From Arthrobacter sp. ov118 (GTDB lineage: Bacteria; Actinomycetota; Actinomycetes; Actinomycetales; Micrococcaceae), in contig NZ_FPAY01000003.1 of the NCBI RefSeq assembly GCF_900116495.1, forward strand, positions 1-64,000: 64,000 nt of DNA, given 5' to 3'. A model generated the notes under the pieces. The model did not search any database, had not been told where the DNA came from, and saw nothing but the letters and a program-made list of their open reading frames with translations. This document shows, piece by piece, positions 50,001-56,969 of the stretch; the first letter of the stretch is position 1; each line of letters starts with the position of its first letter. The position numbers and the translations under genes are program-made.

Positions 50001-51600
50001 CGGCACCGTGACCCAGGAGGTCCCCTCGCTCGTCACGCCGGCCGGCATCGCGGACCTTGAGTTCGGCGATCCCGTCGACGCCATCAACCGGGTCGCGGAG
50101 AAGATCAAGTCGGGCAAGCTCGCCGACGTCATCATCGTGGAGAACCACGACGGCGCCGGATCGGGCGCGCCCGAGGGCGCCACTTTGGAGCAGGAGATCG
50201 CCGCCGGCGGCCCCTTCGCCAAGATGGTCCAGAAGGTCAGCCCGGATGTTGCCGCCATCTTCAACGGCCACACCCACAAGCAGTACTCCTGGGACGCCCC
50301 CGTCCTGGATTCGGCCGGCCAGCCCACCGGCAGGACCCGCCCGATCGTCCAGACCGGCAACTACGGCGAGTTCATCGGCCAGATCCAGCTGACCATCGAC
50401 ACCAAGACCATGGCGGTGACCGGCTACAAGGCCGGCAACGTCCAGCGCACCACGAGCGCTGCCCAGCCGGAAGCCGATCTTGTGGCGAAGTACCCGCGGG
50501 TCGCCGCCGTCAAGACCATCGTGGCCAAGGCCCTGGCCGACGCCGCTGTGGTCGGCAACCAGCCGGTCGGCAAGGTCACCGCCGACATCACGACGGCGTT
50601 CGCCGGATCCCCGGCCGTGCGCGATGACCGTTCCAGCGAGTCCACCCTGGGCAACCTGGTGGCGGACTCCCTCGTCGACGTGCTGAAGGCGCCGGAACTC
50701 GGTGCCGCGGAAATCGGCGTCGTCAACCCGGGCGGGCTTCGCAACGAGCTCTACTACGCGCCGGACGGCACCATCACCTATGCCGAGGCCAACGCGGTGC
50801 TGCCGTTCGTAAACAACCTGTGGACGACGTCCCTGACCGGGGCGCAGTTCAAGACGCTTTTGGAGCAGCAGTGGCAGACCAACGCGGACGGCACGGTTCC
50901 CAGCCGCGCCTACTTGCAGCTGGGGCTGTCCAAGAACGTCAACTACACCTACGACGCCGCACGCGCGGCCGGTGACCGGATCACTTCGATCCGGGTCAAC
51001 GGTGCCCTCATTGACCCGGCGAAGTCCTACCGGATCGGAACGTTCAGCTTCCTGGCCACCGGCGGCGACAACTTCCGCATCTTCACGGCGGGCGCCAACA
51101 CCAAGGACACCGGGCTGGTGGACCGCGACGCGTGGATCACGTACCTGCAGGCCCACAACCCTGTCTCGCCCGACTTCGCGCGCCGCTCCGTGTCGGTGGT
51201 GAACTCAACGGCAGCCGAGGTCAAGGGCGGGGACTCCATCACCATGGCGGTTTCGAAGCTGGACCTCACTTCGCTGGGCAGCCCGGTGAATGCCTCGCTG
51301 CGCGCCGAGTTCACTGACGCCAACGGCACCGTCACGGCTCTCGGCACGGTCCCGGTTTCCGCCGGCGCCGCCACCGTGAGCGTGTTGGTTCCCGCCGGCG
51401 CCGCCGCCGGCACGGGCACCCTGGTGCTCACCGCCGTCGAATCCGGCACCGTGGTGAAAGCGGATGTGTTGGTCGCGGCCAGCACGCCTGTCCCGCCGAA
51501 ATGCACCCCGCCGGTCAAGCCGCACCGGCCCGCGGACGTCGTGGGCCAAGCGAACTACGGGCAAGCCATGGCGGCCTACCGGAAGTGTCTGAAGGGCTGA
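47041..51600 (+). CDS. Secreted ExeM/NucH-type endonuclease fused to a 5'-nucleotidase
   Basis: A 1519-residue exported protein. A signal peptide (1-30, cut after PANA) is followed by a lamin-tail domain (about 38-150, PVVINEAYLSGG), an OB-fold region (about 240-360), an endonuclease/exonuclease/phosphatase domain (515-840: LKLASFNVLNYF, LMEVENS, LIGDFNSY, SDHDPVIVG), a calcineurin-type metallophosphatase (about 853-1140: LGINDFHGRID, SAGDNIGAS, GNHEFDGG, NGHTHKQY) and a 5'-nucleotidase C domain (about 1165-1370: VNPGGLRNELYY). Together they could turn extracellular DNA into nucleosides and phosphate. The C-terminus has two cysteines but no sortase or membrane anchor, so release into the medium is likely. 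The ATG at 47041 has GAGAG 9 nt upstream. Confidence 0.93.
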   Translation: MKLTPWKTVLGTALSAALIAAPLAAVPANAVEVSPAANGASPVVINEAYLSGGSSGAAFKHKFIELYNSSETAVSLEGWSLQYRSATGTGTPSSVAALSGSIPAKGYYLLQGGSNGTTGADLPAADATATGFNPGGSGGTIVLAKQAGAISPLPTGSVIEPANVADLLGYGTSNTFETQAAAAPSGNTDVKSLNRSSGADTNNNSADVTLNATITPKTANGAAPGPVGPPVDPGPGTPPATKTIAEIQGTGAASPLAGASVTTHGLVTATFPTGGFAGYYIQTPGTGGDLTPANHTASDAVFVYSPSTVGTVEIGDYVEATGAVSEFFGMTQLTVAAAADLKKLTEAAPEVKATGFALPADEAFRESLEGMLLTPQGPVTVADNFSLNQYGEIGLAGGTTPLVQPTAVAPFGSAEYTATVAANAARGIKLDDGATTNFLKDEATKAQPLPYLTTSDPVRVGSPVTFKTNVVLSYANSAWKFQPLTQLTPANADSVQPAGFGATRVNAPAAVGGNLKLASFNVLNYFPTTGDQVAGCTFYPDRDGNPITVKGGCDVRGAANAENFKRQQEKIVAAISKSGADVVTLMEVENSAQFGKNRDDALAKLVEALNIATPGIWDYVRTPANAPPLADEDMIRTAFIFKKATAEPIGESIIHNDTVAFASARKPMAQVFKPVGAADDKKFIAIANHFKSKGSAATPEDTDKGQGASNLARTAQAKSLLAFSDELQKSKGTDKVFLIGDFNSYAKEDPINVLTGAGYVNQDEKAKNADGSAKHSYLFGGLVGSLDHILASPAANAAVTGADIWNINSVESVALEYSRYNNNVTDYYVADQFRASDHDPVIVGLDLPATPASVELNFLGINDFHGRIDSNTVFFAGTIEKLRAAAAPGATAFISAGDNIGASLFASAIAKDQPTIDVLNALDLRTSAVGNHEFDGGWADLRDRVTAGGANAKFPYLGANVYAKGTTTPVLPGYTVLDMNGVKVAVIGTVTQEVPSLVTPAGIADLEFGDPVDAINRVAEKIKSGKLADVIIVENHDGAGSGAPEGATLEQEIAAGGPFAKMVQKVSPDVAAIFNGHTHKQYSWDAPVLDSAGQPTGRTRPIVQTGNYGEFIGQIQLTIDTKTMAVTGYKAGNVQRTTSAAQPEADLVAKYPRVAAVKTIVAKALADAAVVGNQPVGKVTADITTAFAGSPAVRDDRSSESTLGNLVADSLVDVLKAPELGAAEIGVVNPGGLRNELYYAPDGTITYAEANAVLPFVNNLWTTSLTGAQFKTLLEQQWQTNADGTVPSRAYLQLGLSKNVNYTYDAARAAGDRITSIRVNGALIDPAKSYRIGTFSFLATGGDNFRIFTAGANTKDTGLVDRDAWITYLQAHNPVSPDFARRSVSVVNSTAAEVKGGDSITMAVSKLDLTSLGSPVNASLRAEFTDANGTVTALGTVPVSAGAATVSVLVPAGAAAGTGTLVLTAVESGTVVKADVLVAASTPVPPKCTPPVKPHRPADVVGQANYGQAMAAYRKCLKG

Positions 51601-51611
51601 TTCCGTAGCCT

Positions 51612-51667
51612 GGGCTTTCCCGGGCCCGAGGTTCCTGGGCCCGAGGTTCCTGGGCCCGGGAATGCCC
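51612..51667 (+). terminator. Hairpin after the nuclease gene containing a 15-bp tandem repeat
   Basis: Outer arms 51612-51627 and 51652-51667 are complementary with one mismatch (core TTCCCGGGCCC). Between and across them GGGCCCGAGGTTCCT repeats twice in tandem (51622-51636, 51637-51651) and a third copy begins. There is no U-run; it probably acts as a terminator by structure. Confidence 0.65.
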
Positions 51668-51683
51668 AGCCCCAACCAGTGAG

Positions 51684-51756
51684 CATGCCCTCCCCCGGGC
51701 CGCAGCAATGGACATATGCGCCAAGTGTCCATTGCCCGGCCCACGGGGAGGGCATG
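51684..51756. repeat. 73-bp hairpin element, copy A
   Basis: Arms of about 31 bp (51684-51714 and 51726-51756) are complementary apart from a few mismatches, with an 11-nt loop TATGCGCCAAG. The stem top is ATGGACA/TGTCCAT. Copy B lies 259 bp away in the same orientation. Confidence 0.9.
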
Positions 51757-52130
51757 TCCATTTTTCGCGGACTTCACGCGCGGGGACATGTCCATCCTTC
51801 GCGGGCTTCATGCGCGGGCACATGTCCATTTTCGGGTGCTTCACGCGCGGGCACATGTCCTTCGCGTCACGCATCACAGGACATGCCCATTCTTCGCGCC
51901 AGCCACGGGACATGCCCATTCTTCGCGTCAAGAGTCAGGGGACATGTCCTCCCCCGGGCCGCAGCAATGGACATATGCGCCAAGTGTCCACTGCTCAGCC
52001 CACGGGGAGGGCATGTCCATCCTTCGCGGGCGGTCAGGGAGGGCATGTCCATTTTTCGCGGCTCCGCTGGGGAAGACGCGGGACATGTCCATACTTCGCT
52101 TGTCCATCCTTCACTTGTCCATCCTTCACG
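51753..52130. repeat. Array of same-strand GRCATGYCCAT / TTCGCG motifs
   Basis: A short motif, GRCATGYCCAT then two or three pyrimidine-rich bases and TTCGCG, recurs on the plus strand near 51751, 51784, 51817, 51850, 51879, 51908, 52009, 52041 and 52080, with partial copies at 52099 and 52114 (a 15-bp tandem, CTTGTCCATCCTTCA). Spacing is irregular (about 29-38 bp in the first part). All copies point the same way. No frame here looks like a real protein. Confidence 0.85.
51943..52015. repeat. 73-bp hairpin element, copy B
   Basis: Nearly identical to copy A (same loop TATGCGCCAAG, a few substitutions). Its right end runs directly into the CATGTCCAT-type motif, as in copy A, which suggests that the short motifs derive from the 3' end of this element. 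Confidence 0.9.
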
Positions 52131-52150
52131 GGCGGACAGGACAGGCGCAG

Positions 52151-54190
52151 CTAGCGGGTCAGGACGGCTCGGGCGATCTCGTCGGCGTCGCGGAGGGTGC
52201 GCTGGCCGCTGCGGTAGACGGGTCCCGACGCCGGCCGGGCCTCCGCGGCGATAGCGGTGCCCCATTGCGCGGCGGAAAGCTGGAGCCCGAGCACGTAGAG
52301 TCCCTCCGTCACGGACCCGTTGGCCCCTAGCGGCCGGTAGGGGTGCGGGACGACGTCGAGCCCGGAGGTCTGGACCGGGGTTCCCTCCACGCTCATCATG
52401 TGGCGCGGCCGCACGAGCCCCTCGGACAGCAGCTGCTCCAGCAGGGGCGAGGAGTTGACGGCTACCCGGTTCGCCGGCGCCAAGGCCTCGATCATGGCCG
52501 TCGCGCACACACCCGCGGCCGCGGCACTGGCCAAAGGGTCCGGCCCGCCGTCGACGTCGTCCTCGATGTCGGCGCCGTCATCGGGCCCGCCGTTCACCCA
52601 GGGCGACGTCGCCGTGAACCTCCGGGCCCGGCGGTCCACGCCAAACTTGGGATCCGGGCCCACGAAGCGGACCACGCCCGCCCGGGCCAGCGCCGCGAGC
52701 TGGGCAGAGCGCAGGGCCGGCGGGCCGCTGGCGAGGCCTTCCACGAACGATTCGAACCAGCCGCGAAGGCCCGCAACCCAGGATTCGTCCGTGATGCCGC
52801 TGTCGGCCACGACGGTCTTAAGCACGGCCCGGCCGTGGTGCAGGGCACCGATCGCCATTTTCACGGGGTCATCCTCGCCGAGCGCCGAGCGCCGTGCGTC
52901 GTCGAGCAGATAGTCGACGACGGCGGCGTCCAGTTCAGCCCGGGAGCCGAACGAGCGTCCGGCCAGGGGCGCGGCGAGGCCGAGCAGGTACAGACGATGG
53001 GCGGCCCGGACATGGACTGCCACCACGGATTCCGTGGCGTTCTCCCAATTACCGGTTGAATGCGCGCGCGGGCGCAGGGACTCGTCAAGGGCGCGCAGGA
53101 ACTCGGCCGGGCGGGTCAGGATGGCACCAGGCTGCGAGCGCGCGAGGGTCGAGTAGTAGGCCCAGAGCGCGTCCCGGTGCAGCAGCGGCCAGAGGTCATG
53201 GTCGAAGGACGGCCGGATGCCGGTCTCGGCAAACCTGGCGGCCACGCCCTCGGTGCAGTACCGCAGCTGGACCGCGCCGGGGTAGTAACCGGTCAGCGTC
53301 GCCTTGGCCCGGTAGGGGGTTCCGCGGCGCGACGCGGCGATGATGAGCGGTTCGCGGCCCGAAGGCAGGTAAGCCAGTTCCCCGTCATCCTCCGCTGCCA
53401 CGAACCGGCCGCCGCGCCCCTCGGTCAGCTGTCCCATGACGTCGAAGAAGTTCAGGCCCATGCCGCGCACCAGGACCGGTCGGCCGGCCGGCACCTGGGA
53501 CCAGTCGACGTCGGCGGGCGCCGCCGGCGGCACGTACAGCAGACCCAGTTCCTCCGCTGCTGACAGCAACTCCCTCTGCTCGGCGTTCAACCGCGCGTCG
53601 AGATGGCCCAAGGCCAGCACCACGGAGTCGACGGTGAGCGCCGTGCCGTCGTCGAGGACGACGTCGAACCGGGCCGGGGCTGCGTCTGCCGGATCACCCG
53701 GCGCCGCGGGCGCGTGGCGGACGGACGTCGCCGTCGCCGCGTGGAAGCTCACGGTGACGCCGTCCGGCAGCCGGGTCAGCAGCTCCTCCAGGGTGCACCG
53801 CAGGTACCGGCCATACAGCGCCCGGCTGGGAAAGTCCGTCTGCCCGAGGCCGGAGATTTCGGCGCGTTCCTCGTCAGTCAGGGAAGGATGCGGCTGGCGT
53901 TGCTGGAGTTCGCGCCACCGGTCAAACGTGTCCCCGGCCAGCGGCGGGGCCAGCTCCGGATCCTCAGGGACGATCGTGGGGTAGAAGGACTGTGTGTTCA
54001 TCAGATACAGCCGCGACTGTCCCGGCTGCCAGACATGCCCGGGGCCCGCCGGGTAAGGGTCAACCACGTCAATGTGCAGGGTTCCGGCCGGACCGGCGGC
54101 CGCCCGGTTGGCCAGAAGCCGCTCCAGCACGCTCGTGCCCCGGGGACCGGCGCCTATTACTGCCGTGCGGATGCTTCGCGATGTAACCAC
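52151..54190 (-). CDS. FAD/NAD(P)-binding protein (HcpA/NAD_binding_9 type)
   Basis: A 679-residue flavoprotein. The N-terminal dinucleotide fold is RTAVIGAGPRGTSVLERLLA, followed by DVVDPYPAGPGHVWQ, typical of the FAD-NAD(P)-binding family that includes uncharacterised actinobacterial oxidoreductases. LVRGMGLNFFDVMGQLTEGRGG resembles the second nucleotide site. The substrate is unknown. A GTG at 54190 is preceded by TACGCT and 7 nt, with only a weak GGA as ribosome site. It is divergent from the prolyl oligopeptidase gene, and its end abuts the repeat array. Confidence 0.82.
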   Translation of the reverse strand: MVTSRSIRTAVIGAGPRGTSVLERLLANRAAAGPAGTLHIDVVDPYPAGPGHVWQPGQSRLYLMNTQSFYPTIVPEDPELAPPLAGDTFDRWRELQQRQPHPSLTDEERAEISGLGQTDFPSRALYGRYLRCTLEELLTRLPDGVTVSFHAATATSVRHAPAAPGDPADAAPARFDVVLDDGTALTVDSVVLALGHLDARLNAEQRELLSAAEELGLLYVPPAAPADVDWSQVPAGRPVLVRGMGLNFFDVMGQLTEGRGGRFVAAEDDGELAYLPSGREPLIIAASRRGTPYRAKATLTGYYPGAVQLRYCTEGVAARFAETGIRPSFDHDLWPLLHRDALWAYYSTLARSQPGAILTRPAEFLRALDESLRPRAHSTGNWENATESVVAVHVRAAHRLYLLGLAAPLAGRSFGSRAELDAAVVDYLLDDARRSALGEDDPVKMAIGALHHGRAVLKTVVADSGITDESWVAGLRGWFESFVEGLASGPPALRSAQLAALARAGVVRFVGPDPKFGVDRRARRFTATSPWVNGGPDDGADIEDDVDGGPDPLASAAAAGVCATAMIEALAPANRVAVNSSPLLEQLLSEGLVRPRHMMSVEGTPVQTSGLDVVPHPYRPLGANGSVTEGLYVLGLQLSAAQWGTAIAAEARPASGPVYRSGQRTLRDADEIARAVLTR

Positions 54191-54197
54191 GGCATCC

Positions 54198-54203
54198 AGC
54201 GTA
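54198..54203 (-). promoter_or_regulatory. Candidate -10 of the leaderless FAD-protein gene
   Basis: TACGCT on the minus strand, 7 nt before the GTG at 54190. Confidence 0.35.
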
Positions 54204-54273
54204 TCGGCAACCCGGCCGCGGATTGACCGCCGCCGGACTTGCCACTGCCGCACCGATGTCCTTGGATGGAAAA

Positions 54274-56580
54274 ATGACCACCACAGCAGCTGTTCCCCCG
54301 CCCGCGCCCGACCAAGCCGCCGGTACCATCCCGGCAGCGGGGGCTGCGCCGGAACCCGTCGACGAGAACATCTGGCTGGAGGACATCTACGGCCAGGAGC
54401 AGTTGGCTTGGGTCCGTGAGCAGAACGCCCGCACCGAGGAACTCCTCGAGGACGCCGAGTACACGGATCTGGAGGGCAGGATCCTGGAGGTCCTCGACTC
54501 CACCGACCGGATCCCCATGGTGGGCAAGCACGGCGAGTGGTACTACAACTTCTGGAAGGACCGGGAGAACCCCAGGGGCCTGTGGCGCCGGACCAGCTGG
54601 GACAGCTACCGCGCCGGGAGCCCCGCGTGGGACGTCCTCCTGGACGTCGATGCCCTTGCCGCCGCCGAGGGCCAGGACTGGGTCTTCCACGGCGCCAACT
54701 TCCTGCGCCCCGCCGCGGGCGAACCGCACCGGCGGGCCCTGCTGGCGTTCTCCCCCGACGGCGGGGACGCAAACCGCTACCGCGAGTTCGACGTCGAGGC
54801 CCGCGGCTTCGTGGACCCGGCCGACGGCGGCTTTGACCTGCCGACCGGTAAAGGCAACGCCTCCTGGCTGGACGGGGACACGCTGCTGGTCGCCACCACC
54901 GCCGATGGCCTGCCTAAGACCACGTCGTCCTACGCACGGACCGGGGTGAGGCTGCGCCGCGGCGAATCCCTGACGCAGGCGGAGAGGCTGTTCGACATCC
55001 CCGAGGACCACATGATGGCGATCGTGGCCCACGACTCCACGCCGGGCTTCGAACGCACGTTCGCGCTCGACTGGATCAGCTTCTTTGAGAAGACCACCTC
55101 CGTGCTGCGGGACGGCGAGTGGGTGCAGATTGATGTGCCCGCCGACGTGAACCTGAGCTCGCACCGTGACTGGCTGCTGTTCCGCCCGCAGCGCGACTGG
55201 ACCGTCAACGGCACCACGCACCCGGCGGGTTCGCTCCTCGCGGCCGGGTTCGAGGACTTCCTGGCCGGCGGCCGGGACCTGGCCGTGCTCTTCACGCCCG
55301 ACCCGCACACCTCACTGCAGTCCTGGAGCTGGACGCGGGACTTCCTGCTGCTGAATCTGCTCCGTGACGTGTCCTCGGAAATCCATGTTCTGGATCCGCG
55401 CAGCCCGGGCACGGACTCGGCGTGGGCCGTCACCGTGCTGGACGCCTGCCCGCCCCTGCACGACGTCAACGCCTTCGCGGTGGACGATGAAGATGACGCC
55501 GAAGGCTCGGACGACGACGGCACGGGCGGCACCGCCGCCGTCTCCGAGGGCACGGCGCCCGGTGCCGGGAACGACTTCTGGCTCGTCGCCACGGGTTTCA
55601 CGACACCCACCACCCTGACCCGGGGAACGCTCACCCGCGACAGCGCCTCAGACCGTACCCCCGGGACTCCCGCCAGCGTCGCCAGCACACACGAGATGAT
55701 CCGGACCTCGCCGTCGTTCTTCAACGAGGTGGCCTACGAAGTGCAGCAGCACTTCGCCGTGTCCAAGGACGGCACCCGGATTCCGTACTTCCAGGTCGGC
55801 GCCAAGGACCTGGTCCTGGACGGGCAGAACCCGACGCAGCTCTCCGGTTACGGGGGCTTCGAGATCTCCCGGACCCCGGCCTACAGCGGCGCGATCGGCC
55901 GGGCGTGGCTGGAGCGGCGCACCGAGGAATCGACCAGCGCCGAAGGGGCGGCCCCGCACCGCCGCGGCGGCGTCTACGTGGTGGCGAACATCCGCGGCGG
56001 GGGTGAATACGGGCCGTCCTGGCACCGCGCCGGGCTGCAGGGGAACCGGCACCGCGCCTATGAGGACTTCGCCGCCGTCGCCAAAGACCTGATCTCCCGC
56101 GGTGTCACCTCCCGCGAGCGGCTCGGCTGCGTGGGAGGCTCCAACGGCGGGCTGCTGGTGGGCAACATGCTCACGCAGTACCCGGAACTGTTCGGCGCCG
56201 TCTCCTGCGGCGTCCCGCTCCTGGACATGCGCCGGTACACGAAACTGTCCGCCGGCTACTCCTGGATTGGCGAATACGGCGACCCGGACGACCCCGAACA
56301 GTGGGAGTCCATCAAGACGTTCTCCCCGTACCACCTGCTCAAGGACGGCGTGGACTACCCGGAGACGTTCATCTGGACCGCGACGTCGGATGACCGCGTC
56401 GGCCCGGTGCAGGCCCGGAAGATGGCGGCCCGCATGCAGGCCATGGGCATTCCCAACGTCTGGTTCCACGAGGCGCTCGAGGGCGGACACGCGGGGGCCT
56501 CCGACAACCGGCAGGCCGCCGCCCTGCAAAGCCGCAGCCAGCATTTCCTGTGGCGCGCCCTGGCCGGCCGGGAAGCTTAG
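54274..56580 (+). CDS. Prolyl oligopeptidase (S9A family)
   Basis: A 768-residue serine peptidase: a beta-propeller domain (about 70-470) followed by an alpha/beta-hydrolase domain. The triad is S623 in VGGSNGGLLVGN, Asp in TSDDRVGP (706-707) and H739 in EGGHAGA. ANIRGGGEYGPSWHRAG is the family oxyanion motif. An acidic insert, DDEDDAEGSDDDGTGG, lies near 410. It should cleave short proline-containing peptides in the cytoplasm. The ATG at 54274 has GGATGG upstream; an ATG at 54256 and a TTG at 54223 are in frame but poorer. Confidence 0.92.
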   Translation: MTTTAAVPPPAPDQAAGTIPAAGAAPEPVDENIWLEDIYGQEQLAWVREQNARTEELLEDAEYTDLEGRILEVLDSTDRIPMVGKHGEWYYNFWKDRENPRGLWRRTSWDSYRAGSPAWDVLLDVDALAAAEGQDWVFHGANFLRPAAGEPHRRALLAFSPDGGDANRYREFDVEARGFVDPADGGFDLPTGKGNASWLDGDTLLVATTADGLPKTTSSYARTGVRLRRGESLTQAERLFDIPEDHMMAIVAHDSTPGFERTFALDWISFFEKTTSVLRDGEWVQIDVPADVNLSSHRDWLLFRPQRDWTVNGTTHPAGSLLAAGFEDFLAGGRDLAVLFTPDPHTSLQSWSWTRDFLLLNLLRDVSSEIHVLDPRSPGTDSAWAVTVLDACPPLHDVNAFAVDDEDDAEGSDDDGTGGTAAVSEGTAPGAGNDFWLVATGFTTPTTLTRGTLTRDSASDRTPGTPASVASTHEMIRTSPSFFNEVAYEVQQHFAVSKDGTRIPYFQVGAKDLVLDGQNPTQLSGYGGFEISRTPAYSGAIGRAWLERRTEESTSAEGAAPHRRGGVYVVANIRGGGEYGPSWHRAGLQGNRHRAYEDFAAVAKDLISRGVTSRERLGCVGGSNGGLLVGNMLTQYPELFGAVSCGVPLLDMRRYTKLSAGYSWIGEYGDPDDPEQWESIKTFSPYHLLKDGVDYPETFIWTATSDDRVGPVQARKMAARMQAMGIPNVWFHEALEGGHAGASDNRQAAALQSRSQHFLWRALAGREA

Positions 56581-56615
56581 TCCGGGTCCCGGCGTCGGGC
56601 TCCAAACCCCGACAG

Positions 56616-56678
56616 CAACGCGGGGTCACTTCCGGCCCATCCGAGGGCCCTCAAGGGACCGTAGGTGACCCCGCGTTG
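56616..56678. repeat. Palindromic element, copy 2 (diverged)
   Basis: Perfect 14-nt outer arms (56616-56629 and 56665-56678) carry the same ends as copy 1 (CAACGCGGGGTCA and its complement) and a similar centre, GAGGGCCCTC. The inner arms are partly decayed. It lies between the oligopeptidase stop and tRNA-Ser(GCU). Confidence 0.85.
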
Positions 56679-56747
56679 TTCTGGACTGGCCGTTTTGCAC
56701 TGCGTGGCACCTTCTGCGTATCCTTGGTTGGCTAGTTAATAGCAATT

Positions 56748-56835
56748 GGAGACGTGCCAGAGCGGCCGAATGGGCTTCACTGCTAATGAAGTGTGGGGCA
56801 CAACTCCACCGGGGGTTCAAATCCCCCCGTCTCCG
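56748..56835 (+). tRNA. tRNA-Ser (anticodon GCU)
   Basis: An 88-nt class II tRNA: acceptor GGAGACG/CGTCTCC, anticodon stem CTTCA/TGAAG with loop CTGCTAA (anticodon GCT), a long variable arm, T-arm GTTCAAATC and discriminator G. It reads AGC and AGU serine codons. Confidence 0.97.
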
Positions 56836-56840
56836 CGTTT

Positions 56841-56867
56841 GGCCCCGGTCCTCGGACCGGGGCCTTT
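56841..56867 (+). terminator. Terminator of tRNA-Ser(GCU)
   Basis: GGCCCCGGTCC and its complement with a 1-2 nt gap, followed by TTTT. Confidence 0.9.
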
Positions 56868-56969
56868 TGCGTTCCCGGCCCGACCAGAATCTCCCTGGTC
56901 CGGCGGCGATAAGGTCCGGTGGCCGGACGTCCCGCGCCCGCCCGCCGATGCGGATGGCAGGATAAGCCC

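Noticed and set aside
49165..51156. Long open frame opposite the nuclease/nucleotidase gene
   Set aside because: It is a codon-bias shadow; the plus strand carries all the nuclease and nucleotidase motifs.
51684..52130. CRISPR array
   Set aside because: The motifs are not identical, spacing is uneven, spacers are themselves made of the same repeats, and no cas gene is present.
51679..52330. Open reading frames on both strands across the repeat array
   Set aside because: All three plus-strand frames are open at once, and the translations only echo the DNA repeats. Low stop-codon density in GC-rich DNA explains this.
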